The notes under the pieces: model-generated
What the model was told of the DNA's origin: nothing
Seen by the model: only the letters and a program-made list of their open reading frames with translations
The model's database searches: none
Source of the DNA: Toxotes chatareus
Lineage: Eukaryota > Chordata > Actinopteri > Toxotidae
Assembly (NCBI GenBank): GCA_016801885.1
Contig: CM028897.1
Coordinates: 11,284,501-11,348,500 of the forward strand
Reading direction: 5' to 3'
Length of the DNA stretch: 64,000 nucleotides
Program-made: the position numbers and the translations under genes
Part shown: piece by piece, positions 25,621 through 38,200 of the stretch
Layout of the letters: each line of letters opens with the position of its first letter
Position numbering within the stretch: position 1 is the first letter of the stretch

Positions 25621-25666
25621 GTTCTGAGCCGAGGTGAGCTGAGCTGAGCCGAGCCGAGCCGAGCGT
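25621..25666. repeat. GAGCT/GAGCC pentanucleotide repeat
   Basis: About eight near-tandem five-base units alternating GAGCT and GAGCC, an uncommon microsatellite type compared with its neighbours. Confidence 0.85.
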
Positions 25667-26304
25667 ACAGCGGCGAGGCTCAATCCTTTTACCCTGCGAT
25701 GCTGAAAATGGCACCAGTATTCCCTGATAGCAGCAGCCTGCCTCTCTCTCTCTCTCTGACTCTCTCCCTCTCTCTTTCTCTCTCTCTCTCTCTCCTGTTC
25801 TCTAGCTCGCCTCCCTCCTCTGCTTGTCTGCTGCCATGTTGAGTGCATGCAGGGCGAGGGGCGGGCTGAAAGGAGGGGAGGGGGAGGAGGAGGATGGTGG
25901 TGGAGGAGAAAGGAGAAGGAGGAGGAGAGTGTGAGGGGGACTCAGGGGGATAAGAAAGCAATTAGAAGACAGCCCCTCTTCCTTCCAGTCGGGAATGTAT
26001 AATGGAATTAGCTTGGGGGGTGGCGGTGGTGGTGGGCGTTGGGGGGTGGATGGGTGAGGGTTGTGTTGGGGTGCCTCATCCTGCAGCCTGTCCGACAGCC
26101 ACCACCACACGCTAATGTGTGTGTGTGAGTGTGAGAGGGAGAGCGGATGGGTGGTGGTGGTGGTGTGGAGTGACTGCCATTGCACTGAGCGTGTGTGTGT
26201 GTGTTTGGGCTACAGAGAGCAGGGGTGAGAGAGACAGAGAGAGAGTGATTGCTGATATACTGATGGGAGGGAGGAGAGGAGTGGTTGAGCTGTGGGACCA
26301 CCTG

Positions 26305-26306
<2 letters not shown>

Positions 26307-26370
<64 letters not shown>
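26307..26370. repeat. Long (CT)n microsatellite
   Basis: About 32 uninterrupted CT units, the longest CT array in the window. Confidence 0.98.
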
Positions 26371-26373
<3 letters not shown>

Positions 26374-26564
26374 CTCAGAAGCCCTGGCAGGAAACAGAAA
26401 GGGCGAGCAGCAGCTTCAAAGCCCTTCTCTGTCTCAGGTTTGCTCTCCCTCCTCCCCTCCCTTCCTCCCTCCCTTACTTTCTCTCTGTCTCTCTCTGAGT
26501 GGGTGGCGAGGAAGCTGCATGTGTGTCTGGAAACACAACTGTGTGTGTGTCTGTATGGGTGTGG

Positions 26565-26745
26565 GTGTGTGTGTGTGTGTGTGTGTGCGTGTGTGCGTGT
26601 GTGTGTGTGTGTGTACAAGAGGGAAGGAGAGAATTTAACATGCAATTTTCGATGTGCAGTTGCTTGTGTCTGTTTGTTTTGTTGTGTCCTTTTTGTTTAT
26701 CTTGTTTGGCTTGGATGTGTTTGTCTCTGTTTGTTATTATCTGGA

Positions 26746-26789
<44 letters not shown>
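26565..26789. repeat. Two (GT)n microsatellites
   Basis: Runs at about 26,565-26,614 (interrupted) and 26,747-26,789 (pure, about 21 units). Confidence 0.95.
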
Positions 26790-26790
<1 letters not shown>

Positions 26791-27229
26791 TGAGTGAGTG
26801 AGAGAGACATACTGTGAGCGTGTGTTTACTCATGTATGAAAAGAGATGACCAAAATCCCAGTGTGAAAGAGAGTGATAGGGAAAGATGGGGGGGCACAAT
26901 GTGTTTCTGTGTTTAGGAGAAAATTAGATAACAAAAGGAAAAGAAAAGAGTGTGTTTGTGCCTATGTGAATGTGTGTATGTGTGTTAGTGTGTTTCAATA
27001 TGTGTGTGTGAGAGAGAGAGCGGTCTTTTGATGGAGAGGGACTGAGCCAGCCACTGCGTGGGGGAGATATGTGTAGGCTATGCTTGTGTCGCTGATTGTG
27101 CCATGAATGAAAATAAGGAGTGAGGGAGGGGAGGGGGAGAAGGGGGTGAGGGGGGTGGCTGTGACTCTCCTCCCATTCAGCCATCTCCTCCTCTCTCGCT
27201 CTCTCTCTCTCTCCTCTCCTCCTCCTCCT

Positions 27230-28520
27230 CTTCCTCTTGAGTGACAGATGAGGGGCTGCTGGCAGCTTGCTCAGGCGCGCGTCAATAATTAGCATCCTCT
27301 CCTCTCCCTGTTTTCATTTGCTCCTTCGTGCAAAAGGAGCGCTTGTCGCAACGCACCGAGCCGCCCGAGCGTAACCTATCTCGGTCATTCTGAATTTCTC
27401 CTGTGCAGCCAAGGGTGTTTCATCGGGTTTACAAGCGGCGCCCCCTTCTCTTCCTCCCGCCGTATATATTGCGCGCTGTGCAATTATGGCAATGGCCCGT
27501 GATCGCTCCTGGCATGCAGACACACACACGCTAGGATGGACAGATGCGTTGAAGAGCAGAGTACACAACCTCGGCTGTTTTTTTTTTTTTCTTTTCTCAC
27601 TTTCATGAATGCCCACACGCATTGGCAGTCAGTCAGTCAGTCCGTCGCACGCGCGCACACACAATCACACGCGCGCAACGGTTCAAGGGCAATTGATTTG
27701 GAGTTTAATTTCTCTCCCGGTGCTCTTGACGCAAAAGGATGCGCCTCTGTCTGACCTTGACGACAGACAGGGGGGGAGGTTTGTCTCCGTCGCCATAGCA
27801 TCTTCACCTGGAAATGTCAAAAGCTTCCATGTACTATTATAAATGAACGCTTTCCATCTGCTTTCTAATTATAGCCAGCATAAGGCTATTCCTAAATTTA
27901 GCTGCAGCCGCGAAATAGTCGTTTTTTAATAATTCATGAGTTCAGACAGAGAGCCTGCTTCTACTGGCACGCTTATTGGCAGGGTGTTGCGCAGCCGGCT
28001 CAAAAACAAGGTGGAGAGGGCCCGGGGTTTTCAGAGAGGGACACTGCGCCGTTTCCTGAAGACGCAAGGACGAGCTCAGCCTGTAAAGTTATCAGTAACG
28101 CGACTGTAAAAATAATCGGACTCTGCCGTCGCTTCGAGGAGAGGAAATGAAGGTGTTAGTCAGACACATCGGCCTTCACCTCGCTGCTCCCTGCTCGGTT
28201 TGAAACAGTCGGCCTTAGAAAGCACATTTTAGATTATGTTGTCCAATTTATTTATTTTTTAAAAAACGACGAGTGTTCGACAGTTTGCACATCAGTACCA
28301 CCAGATGCAGGTAAACTAAGCACAGACCCGTGTGCCTAAATCATTTCGGTGAGCTATCCTCCCCGGGATGCGTTTGTTTTGATCAATGCAGATCTGAGTG
28401 AAGCGTGATTTTGCCTACAGCGCTGACATCAGTCGAGATGGACAGGGGTTAAAAACGACCGCCTCTGAAGAAGCGTTTGAAAGCGCCTCTCATCTCAGCT
28501 CGCCATACGCTCTGACACAC
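27230..28520. promoter_or_regulatory. CpG-rich block, candidate promoter and first exon of an unidentified gene
   Basis: CpG dinucleotides become frequent here (CAGGCGCGCGTCAATAATTA, GCGCTTGTCGCAACGCACCG, ACGCGCGCAACGG), unlike the preceding 27 kb. A TATATATTGCGCGC word lies near 27,462. A good splice donor for a plus-strand exon, ATGCAG|GTAAAC, lies at 28,310/28,311. The stretch 27,830-27,960 is AT-rich with TTTTTTAATAATTCATGAG and looks like a developmental enhancer. No open frame with recognisable protein content is present, so any exon here would be untranslated or very short. Strand and gene identity are undetermined. Confidence 0.5.
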
Positions 28521-29711
28521 ACACACACACACTGGCCTGTTGGTGTGTACAGCTTGTGGGGGTGTGCGTGCGTGAGGGTGCTGTATTCGTGTACTAGTGT
28601 TTTGCACTCAAATATATCAGCGACAGAGCTCTTCCAACAGTACGGTGAGGCCTTCTGAAATAAAAAGTGCGTATGTGATATTCAGCTGTTTATTTCTTAT
28701 GGACATCGTGATATTTTTTTTATTATTTTGCCCTGTTATGTAATTTCAGTGAAATATGATGATGAAGTAGTCCATAGTGGATTGTTCCTCGTGTGACATA
28801 AGATTTCTGTGGTACTTTTAATTGTACTTTAACATTACTTCGTGTTGGATATGCACTTAAACTTACCTGTTTGCTGTGACATTGTTTTTTTTGGCGGGGG
28901 GGGGGTTTGGTTGTTGTTGTTGTTGCTTGTTATTAAGTATTTTGGATTCCCTGCAGCTATTTCGTTTTCAAGAAATGTGTAATGCCAGCTCAGGCATAAT
29001 TCAAGTTCAGTTATTAGGGAGTCGGGGAGGTGTAAGGGTCGGGGTCGTGGAGGACTCAGCCACGCGCACCTTTGGATCAGTGGGAGGCAGGGCAGGAAGG
29101 GAGTTGGTCTCTGTTGCCATAGAGACGGGAGGACAGTGGTGTTGGATACTGTTACTAGGCAGGAGAGGCTGCCACTGACAGAGGTGAGAGAATGTGGGGT
29201 GGTCTGCTGTGGAGGGTAAACAACATCAGGGGCTGAGTGGGAGTGACCGGGAATAGCGTCCAGGCTGTATTAGCTATTATTCCTGCTCGGATTATTTCCT
29301 CAGGTCAGGTGGAATGAAAAATGATTCTCACTGGGTCGGACTTGACAATTAGAAAAATGTTAGGAAGCATGTGGCACTTGGAAAAAAAAATATTGTACCA
29401 AGTTAGTACGTAGTCTCATGGTCACTGCTATGAAGTGCAGCAACATAGCCCACTCAAATTTCTGTTCTTTAATTAGATGTTTTTAAACCTTTTCACAAGG
29501 CAAATAAGCACCTTCATGTGGATAGTTTGTGATAATAACACACACAGAGGTCTTATATCTGTAGCGTCTACTGTATGTCCTTTAGTAAAAGTGAACGGCA
29601 TGCATAACAGCTTCTTGTTCCTGAGTTCCACTGTTGAAAATGTGCTACACTCGCGCCCTCTCCTGGGGGAAAATCACACTTAAATTTATTGTGAAGCAAC
29701 CAGAAATAATA
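28521..29711. other. Non-coding DNA right of the CpG-rich block
   Basis: AT-rich to balanced sequence with no supported gene. CTGTTGCCATAGAGAC near 29,110 resembles an RFX X-box. The stretch 29,640-29,711 may be part of a dispersed repeat that abuts the direct-repeat copy. Confidence 0.6.
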
Positions 29712-30700
29712 CATGCAGTGTATAAAAAGTTGCCTGTTGTTTAAAATCGTGACGTTGTTATTTTCTGTATCTATATCTGCAATGTGTAAGGTTTTCAAAA
29801 CAGATTATATTTTTAGATATAAACGACAAATGATCATAGATAAAGACCTATGGCTTATCTTCACTTTCAGCTCATCTGCTCATCTGCCTTAGTTAAAAAA
29901 GTGAGTAACAAATGTTGGATGATAATCATGTAAAATACAGTTTATCCATAAGTAAACCTCACAACAACCGAAATGTTCTGACCGACTTCGCCTCCTCCTC
30001 TGTCCACCGGCTCCACAGAGGAACACGCCGGCGCTGACCGTGGTGCTGCTTTACTCGAACCAACAGCACCGTTGTGATCCTTCAGCACCACGGACAGCGC
30101 CTTGGCGTTCCTTCACCATCACGGCACGGCGCCTCGGAACTCGTTTAGCACCACGGACAGCGCCCGCGTCGTCATGTTCAGTGACGCGGGTGAGACCGTT
30201 GTATTCTCTCAGCACCACGGACAGCGCAGTGAGCCGGAACCGCACGTGCTGAGCTAAACATTTCTGCATGGCAGAGTAAAACTGCAAATTCTGCTAAACA
30301 TTTAATTAACAGGTTTGAAGACTTTTTGGGGGTGAAAAAAAAAAACAAAAACAGTTGCAGCCACATGCATTTGAAGCTTTTCCATTTGTCAAATAGTGTG
30401 GAAATAGGTATTCAAAATCTGTTTATTGAATAATCTAAAACTTTATAGATGTTATATAAAATTATGAGGATGTATATAGGTATGTCTGGGGAAAGCATTT
30501 ACAGGTCTCCATTGGCAAACGTGTTTCAGTTTTAAATGTTAACTTCAATCTTTCGGACCCAAATTAAAGTGAAATCAGTTACTGAATAAAATGTAGTCTT
30601 TGCCTAAGGATTCAAAGATGTGAGACAAGGAATAAAAGGAATAAAAGATGTGAGACAATGAATATTTGAATGTTATAATGAGAAATAAACACTGTCTTAA
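29712..30700 (+). repeat. Direct-repeat copy A, left flank of the 31-kb element
   Basis: It begins CATGCAGTGTATAAAAAG and ends TAAACACTGTCTTAA. The same sequence in the same orientation occurs at 61,834-62,565. Copy A is about 0.26 kb longer. It has an extra segment at about 29,920-30,030 and three copies of AGCACCACGGACAGCG spaced 63-64 bp apart (30,084; 30,147; 30,211), where the right copy has one. No protein is recognisable. It could be an independent dispersed repeat, or a terminal direct repeat of a composite element. Confidence 0.85.
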
Positions 30701-30905
30701 CCGGGGCGGGCTGGGGTTGAAATTGAGCCTGGGAGCTTGGTTTGGAGAGGCCTTATATCTGATCGCACGACGGACGCAAGTGGAACTGTGATCTTAACAT
30801 GAATACTTTATTTGCAATATAAAAACATATATTATATACAGTCAGTAAAGTGTACTAAAGTAAGCTAAATATGCTCACACATACTATGCATACTCAAACA
30901 CAATG
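30701..30905 (+). repeat. Left terminal inverted repeat
   Basis: Matches the reverse complement of 61,663-61,833, including GAATACTTTATTTGCAATAT and GTGTACTAAAGTAAGCTA. It carries an extra stretch of about 48 bases near 30,754-30,801 that is absent on the right. Confidence 0.9.
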
Positions 30906-31407
30906 TTTATTTAAAAATTAAAACTACTGTGTGTGGAGAACAGAGGCAAAAAGACTGGCAAAACTCTGTTCAAGTTCTGCTTTATTTGGAAGCATGAAAA
31001 CATGGAAAAGAAGATGCTTTGTGTGTTCCTTGCATGTGGTTTGGTCAAATAAAAGCAATTGAGTGTGTGTAGTAAGATAGCTTAGTTCCTATCAGAGCGG
31101 TGCACCTAACCAAAATGTCCTTGGAACCTTACAGCCAGATTATTTTAGCCATGGCTAAACAAGGCCTTTCTTCTGCAGAAATCTCTGCATGAATTTAATA
31201 AGAAAGCGGGGCCAGAAGAGGATTTTCTGCAAGAATTTTCAGAAAATTTTGTGCTGCAGTTTAATGGGACTGCCCGACATGCATTTGGAATTGGAGTTGG
31301 CGAAAGCCATAGCTGAGGTATCTCGTTGTGCTACAGATGTAATTTTATGCCCATTCATCGCTACCGCAAGGAATCACTGGTATTATTGGTGCAAGCGTGT
31401 TCAGTCT
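30906..31407. other. Left-arm sequence without a right-arm match
   Basis: No inverted partner was found by eye. A plus-strand frame at 31,189-31,455 runs 88 codons with fairly balanced composition, but it has no recognised motif and crosses into the exon-1-like homology, so it is not called as a gene. Confidence 0.5.
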
Positions 31408-31750
31408 CTCTGGCTGAGACTCGAGTCTCCCGTGGAATATGGGATACGTCGGTAACGTTCTGCTTTGTCCAAACTCTTGTGAAGGTGAAGGTGAAGGTGC
31501 TGCTGGTGAGGATAGAGCGCCATCATGTGGGAGTGAGGGACACACCGCAGCTGTTGTGTGTTGTCAGAGGTCTTTGTCGTAAGTGGATTTAAAAAAAAAA
31601 ATCAAGGGCCATTTCAAAGGTGGTTTGTGTGCTGATGCTTTCTATTTGTGTTTCTCTTGCAGGATTGTAGAGCTTATTTGGAGGGCCATGAGAGACCAGG
31701 TGAGACGTTGCCTGTTGGTAACATTGCTTAGTATTTCTACACATATGCAT
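31408..31750 (+). pseudogene. Truncated inverted copy of the right-arm gene
   Basis: At 31,425-31,475 the sequence matches exon 1 of the minus-strand unit, sharing ATATGGGATACGTCGGTAAC. The promoter sequence upstream is not conserved, and the exon-1 donor is replaced by GTGAAGGTGAAGG. At 31,663-31,699 there is one intact mini-exon of exactly 37 nt, preceded by the strong acceptor TTTCTCTTGCAG and followed by GTGAGA. In the frame used by the right-arm coding exons this exon is open (I V E L I W R A M R D Q). It lacks a promoter and the rest of the gene, so it is probably a deletion relic. It points toward the satellite, as the right-arm gene does. Confidence 0.65.
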
Positions 31751-32266
31751 GCATTAATGTCTGTCTGTCTGTCTGAGCGTCTGAGCGTGTGAGCGTTGGA
31801 AGTGCAGTCTTGTCTTCAACTCAGTTTAGATGGGCTTTGTTCTGTATCCAGGTGCATTGGAGTTTGGGTCTGGCTGAGTATTGTCAAGGCTTAGTTGTGG
31901 ATGGATTCAGTGTGTGTTTGTCTCAACCGTGACATGTTCCAAATAGGGGCAAGAAAAAGAAAAGGAAAAAAGAAAAAAGATGACTTGAGTCACCATACAG
32001 CTCTACATGTACAAAGTGTACAACAACAATTTACAACTGAAAACTGTACACTCTGGCATCTATGGCATCTGGACCCCACACTCAAAGTCAAAGTGTCACT
32101 CTCCATAACACTCATTTGGTCTTGTGTGGCACTGCGTGGGCTGATGTACGCAATTACACATCAACACTATAGTGGACTTTCACTGATGGAAACCCCCTGT
32201 TTGAATGAGTCAAATGGTCTTTTGAATTGATTCATCTTGTAGCAGTGTCTATGTGGTTTAAACATT
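31751..32266. repeat. Left-arm inner inverted repeat
   Basis: The stretch 31,770-31,910 matches the minus strand of about 58,110-58,250, including GGAGTTTGGGTCTGGCTGAG. The stretch 32,176-32,266 matches the minus strand of 55,272-55,365, including TTGAATTGATTCATCTTGTA. The piece 31,913-32,175 between them has no obvious partner. No gene is seen. Confidence 0.8.
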
Positions 32267-35200
32267 CGTCATAGTATTGTAAGGCTTGAAAATATTGTAA
32301 AAAAATTGAAAAAATTGTCATAAAAATGGTCATAGTATAGTAACGTGTCAAAATCGGCCAAAAAAAGTCTAAATTTTTTTTCACCTCAAAATGTCATAAA
32401 AAACGTCATAGTATAGTAAGGCGTCAAAATTTTTTTTGACCTCAAAATGTCATAAAAAACGTCATAATATAGTAAGGTGTCAAAATCGGCTAAAAAACGT
32501 CTAAATTTTTTTTGACCTCAAAATGTCATAAAAACGTCATAGTATATTATGGCTTTTTTTTCGGCGAAAAAAAGGAAAAAAAATTTTTCACCTCAAAATG
32601 TCATAAAAAACGTCATAGTATATTATGGCGTTTTTTTCGGGTAAAAAAAGTCAAATTGTTTTTGACCTCAAAATGTCATAAAAAACGTCATAGTATAGTA
32701 AGGTGTCAAAATCGGCCAAAAAAAGTCAAAAATTTTTTTGACCTCAAAATGTCATAAAAAACGTCATAGTATAGTAAGGCGTCAAAATTGGACAAAAAAA
32801 GTCAAAATTTTTTTTGACCTCAAAATGTCATAAAAAACGTCATAGTATAGTAAGGCGTCAAAATCGGCCAAAAAAAGTCAAAAATTTTTTTGACCTCAAA
32901 ATGTCATAAAAAATGTCATAGTATAGTATGCCGTTTTTTTCGGCCAAAAAAAGTCAAAAATTTTTTTGACCTCAAAATGTCATAAAAAACGTCATAGTAT
33001 AGTATGACCTTTTTTTTCGGCCAAAAAAAAGTCAAAAATTTTTTTGACCTCAAAATCTCATAAAAAACGTAATAGTATAGTAAGGCATTTTTTTGGGGAA
33101 AAAAAAGTCAAAATTTTTTTTCACCTCAGAATGTCATAAAAAACGTCATAGTATAGTAAGGTGTCAAAATCGCCCAAAAAAAGTCAAAAATTTTTTCTAC
33201 CTCAAAATTTATTAAAAAACGTCATAGTATAGTATGACGTTTTTTTTTCGGGCAAAAAAAAGTCAAAAAAATTTTTGAACTCAAAATGTCATAAAAAACA
33301 TCATAGTATAGTAAGGTGTCAAAATCGGCCAAAAGAAGTCAAAATTTTTATTGACCTCAAAATGTCATAAAAAACATCATAGTACAGTAAGGCGTCAAAA
33401 TCGGCCAAAAAAATTCAAAAAATTTTTTTGACGCTTTTTTCATAAAAAACGTCATAGTATAGTAAGGCGTCAAAATCGGCCAAAAAAAGTCTAAATTTTT
33501 TTTGACCTCAAAATGTCATAAAAAAACGTCATAGTATAGTATGGCTTTTTTTTTCGGTGAAAAAAAGTCAAAAAAATTTTTTGACCTCAAAATGTCATAA
33601 AAAACATCTTAGTATAGTATGCCGTTTTTTTCGGCGAAAAAAGTCAAAAAAAATTTTTTGACCTCAAAATGTCATAAAAAAACGTCATAGTATAGTATGC
33701 CGTTTTTTTCAGCGAAAAAAAGTCAAAAAATTTTTTGACCTCAAAATGTCATAAAAAACGTAATAGTATAGTAAGGCATTTTTTGGGGGAAAAAAAAGTC
33801 AAAATTTTTTTTCACCTCAGAATGTCATAAAAAACGTCATAGTATAGTAAGGCGTCAAAATCGCCCAAAAAAAGTCAAAAATTTTTTCTACCTCAAAATT
33901 TATTAAAAAACGTCATAGTATAGTATGACGTTTTTTTTTTTCGGGCAAAAAAAAGTCAAAAAAATTTTTGAACTCAAAATGTCATAAAAAACCTCATAGT
34001 ACAGTAAGGCGTCAAAATCGGCCAAAAAAATTCAAAAAAATTTTTTGACGCTTTTTTCATAAAAAACGTCATAGTATAGTAAGGCGTCAAAATCGGCCAA
34101 AAAAAGTCTAAATTTTTTTTGACCTCAAAATGTCATAAAAAAACGTCATAGTATAGTATGGCTTTTTTTTTCGGCAAAAAAAAGTCAAAAAAATTTTTTG
34201 ACCTCAAAATGTCATAAAAAACATCATAGTATAGTATGCTGTTTTTTTCGGCGAAAAAAAGTCAAAAAAAATTTTTTGACCTCAAAATGTCATAAAAAAA
34301 ACGTCATAGTATAGTATGCCGTTTTTTTCAGCGAAAAAAAGTCAAAAAATTTTTTGACCTCAAAATGTCATAAAAAACGTCATAGTATAGTAAGGCGTCA
34401 AAATCGGACAAAAAACTTAAACTTTTTTTTTTACCTCAAAATGTCATAAAAAACGTCATAGTATAGTATGCCGTTTTTTCGGCCCAAAAAAGTCAAAAAA
34501 ATTTTTGACCTCAAAATGTCATAAAAAACGTCATAGTATATTAAGGCGTCAAATTCGGACAAAAAAAGTCAAAAAAATTTTTGACCTCAAAATCTCATAA
34601 AAAACGTCATAGTATAGTAAAGCGTCAAAATCGGACTAAAAAAGTCAAAAATTTTTTTGGCCTCAAAATGTCATAAACAACGTCATAGTATAGTATGGCG
34701 TTTTTTTCGGGTAAAAAAAGTCAAAACATTTTTTTCACCTCAAAATGTCATAGTATAGTAAGGCGTCAAAAACGGCAAAAAAAAATTCAAAAATTTTTTG
34801 GACGTTTTTTGTCATAAAAAACGTCATAGTATAGTAAAGCGTCAAAATCGGACTAAAAAAGTCAAAAAAATTTTTGGCCTCAAAATGTCATAAACAACGT
34901 CATAGTATAGTATGGCGTTTTTTTCGGGTAAAAAAAGTCAAAAAAATTTTTTCACCTCAAAATGTCATAGTATAGTAAGGCGTCAAAAACGCCAAAAAAA
35001 AAAATTCAAAAATTTTTTGGACGTTTTTTGTCATAAAAAACGTGATAGTATAGTGAGGCGTAAAAATCGGCCAAAAAAAGTCAAACATTTTTTTGACCTC
35101 AAAATGTCATAAAAAACGTCATAGTATAGTATGACCTTTTTTTTCGGCCAAAAAAAAGTCAAAAATTTATTTTACCTCAAAATTTATTAAAAAACGCCAT

Positions 35201-38200
35201 AGTATAGTATGCCGTTTTTTTCGGCGAAAAAAAGTCAAAAAATTTTTTGACCTCAAAATGTCATAAAAAACGTCATAGTATAGTAAGGCGTCAAAATCGG
35301 CCAAAAAAAGTCAAAAAAATTTTTGACCTCAAAATGTCATAAAAAACGTCATAGTATAGTATGACCTTTTTTTTCGGCCAAAAAAAAGTCAAAATTTTTT
35401 TTGACCTTAAAATCTCATAAAAAACGTAATAGTATAGTAAGGCATTTTTTTGGGGGAAAAAAAAGTCAAACTTTTTTTTCACCTCAGAATGTCATAAAAA
35501 ACGTCATAGTATAGTAAGGCGTCAAAATCGCCCAAAAAAAGTCAAAAATTTTTTCTACCTCAAAATTTTTTAAAAAACGTCATAGTATAGTATGATGTTT
35601 TTTTTCGGGCAAAAAAAAGTCAAAAAATCTTTTGAACTCAAAATGTCATAAAAAACATCATAGTATAGTAAGGTGTCAAAATCGGCCAAAAGAAGTCAAA
35701 ATTTTTATTGACCTCAAAATGTCATAAAAAACATCATAGTATAGTAAGGCGTCAAAATCGGCCAAAAAAATTCAAAAAAATTTTTTGACGCTTTTTTCAT
35801 AAAAAACGTCATAGTATAGTAAGGCGTCAAAATCGGCCAAAAAAGTCTAAATTTTTTTTGACCTCAAAATGTCATAAAAAAACGTCATAGTATAGTATGG
35901 CTTTTTTTTTTCGGCGAAAAAAAGTCAAAAAAAATTTTTGACCTCAAAATGTCAGAAAAAACATCATAGTATAGTATGCCGTTTTTTTCGGCGAAAAAAG
36001 TAAAAAAAAATTTTGACCTCAAAATGTCATAAAAAACGTCATAGTATAGTAAGGCGTCAAAATCGGACAAAAAACTTAAAAATTTTTTTGACCTCAAAAT
36101 GTCATAAAAAACGTCATAGTATAGTATGCCGTTTTTTTCGGCCAAAAAAAGTCAAAAAAATTTTTGACCTCAAAATGTCATAAAAAACGTCATAGTATAG
36201 TAAGGCGTCAAAATCGGACAAAAAAAGTCAAAAAATTTTTGACCTCAAAATGTCATAAAAAACGCCATAGTATAGTATGCCGTTTTTTTCTGCGAAAAAA
36301 AGTCAAAAAATTTTTTGACCTCAAAATGTCATAAAAAACGTCATAGTATAGTATGCCGTTTTTTTTTTCGGCCAAAAAAAGTCAAAAAAAATTTTGACCT
36401 CAAAATGTCATAAAAAACGCCATAGTATAGTATGCCGTCTTTTTCTGACAAAAAAAGTCAAAAAATTTTTTGACCTCAAAATGTCATAAAAAACGTCATA
36501 GTATAGTATGCCGTTTTTTTCGGCCAAAAAAAGTCAAAAAATTTTTTGACCTCAAAATCTCATAAAATACGTCATAGTATAGTAAGGCGTCAAAATTGGA
36601 CAAAAAAAGTCAAAATGTCATAAAAAACGTCATAGTATAGTAAGGCGTCAAAATCGGCCAAAAAAAGTCAAAAATTTTTTTGACCTCAAAATCTCATAAA
36701 ATACGTCATAGTATAGTATGGCGACAAAATCGGACAGAAAAAGTCAAAAAATTTTTTGACCTCAAAATGTCATAAAAAACGTCATAGTATAGTAAGGCGT
36801 CAAAATCGGACAAAAAAAGGCAAAAAAATTTTTGACCTCAAAATGTCATAAAAAACGCCATAATATAGTATGCCGTTTTTTTCGACCAAAAAAAGTCAAA
36901 AAAATTTTTGACCTCAAAATCTCATAAAATACGTCATAGTATAGTATGGCGACAAAATCGGACAAAAAAAGTCAAAATTGTTTTTTGACCTCAAAATGTC
37001 ATAAAAAACGTCATAGTATAGTATGCCGTTTTTTTCGGCCAAAAAAATTCAAAAATTTTTTGACCTCAAAATGTCATAAAAAAATGTCATAGTATAGTAT
37101 GCCCTTTTTTTCGGTCAAAAAAATTCAAAATTTTTTTTGACCTCAAAATGTCATAAAAAAACGTCATAGTATAGTAAAGGCGTCAAAATCGGACAAAAAA
37201 GTCAAAAATTTTTTTGACCTCAAAATGTCATAAAAAACGCCACAGTATAGTATGCCGTTTTTTTCGGCGAAAAAAAGTCAAAATTTTTTTTGACCTCAAA
37301 ATGTCATAAAAAACGTCATAGTATAGTATGCCTTTTTTTTCGGCCAAAAAAAGTCAAAAAATTTTTTTGACCTCAAAATGTCATAAAAAACGTCATAGTA
37401 TAGTATGCCGTTTTTTTCGGCCAAAAAAAGTAAAAAATTTTTTTGACCTCAAAATGTCATAAAAAACGCCATAGTATATTATGCCGTTTTTTTCTGACAA
37501 AAAAAGTCAAAAATTTTTTTGACCTCAAAATGTCATAAAAAACGTCATAGTATAGTAAGGCGTCAAAATCGGACAAAAAAACTCAAAAAAATTTTTGACC
37601 TCAAAAGGTCATAAAAAATGTCATAGGAAAGTATGCCGTTTTTTTCGGCCAAAAAAAGTCAAAAATTTTTTTGACCTCAAAATGTCATAAAAAAACGTCA
37701 TAGTATAGTATGCCGTTTTTTTCGGCCAAAAAAAGTCAAAAATTTTTTTGACCTCAAAATGTCATAAGAACGTAATAGTATAGTAAGGCGTCAAAATCGG
37801 ACAAAAAAAGTCAAAAATTTTTTGACCTCAAAATGTCATAAGAACGTAATAGTATAGTAAGGCGTCAAAATCGGACAAAAAAAGTCAAAAAAATTTTTGA
37901 CCTCAAAATGACATAAAAAACGCCATAATATAGTATGCCGTTTTTTTCTGACAAAAAAAGTCAAAAAAATTTTTGACCTCAAAATGTCATAAAAAACGCC
38001 ATAGTATAGTATGCCGTTTTTTTCGGCGAAAAAAAGTCAAAATTTTTTTTGACCTCAAAACGTCATAGTATAGTATGCCGTTTTTTTCGGCCAAAAAAAG
38101 TCAAAAACATTTTTGACCTCAAAATGTCATAAAAAACGTCATAGTAAAGTATGCCGTTTTTTTCGCCAAAAAAGTCAAAATTTTTTTGACCTCAAAATGT

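Larger units (their letters stand above)
25601..27229. other. CT/GT-rich region upstream of the CpG-rich block
   Basis: Holds the pentamer repeat at 25,621-25,666, (CT)n at 25,741-25,796 and 26,307-26,370, (GT)n at about 26,565-26,614 and 26,747-26,789, and GGAGG-rich DNA at 25,855-25,930. No credible open frame. Such simple repeats are common next to fish promoters, but no transcription start can be placed. Confidence 0.65.

Noticed and set aside
26112..26899. Several overlapping open frames of 100-224 codons
   Set aside because: All consist of translated CT and GT arrays (Ser-Leu, Cys-Val, His-Thr).
30701..30708. 8-bp hAT-type target duplication at the element ends
   Set aside because: The eight bases outside the two ends (TGTCTTAA and CATGCAGT) differ, so a standard insertion signature is not present.
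31189..31455. 88-codon frame in the left arm as a protein gene
   Set aside because: Composition is plausible, but there is no motif and no inverted partner in the right arm, and the frame crosses unrelated homology blocks.
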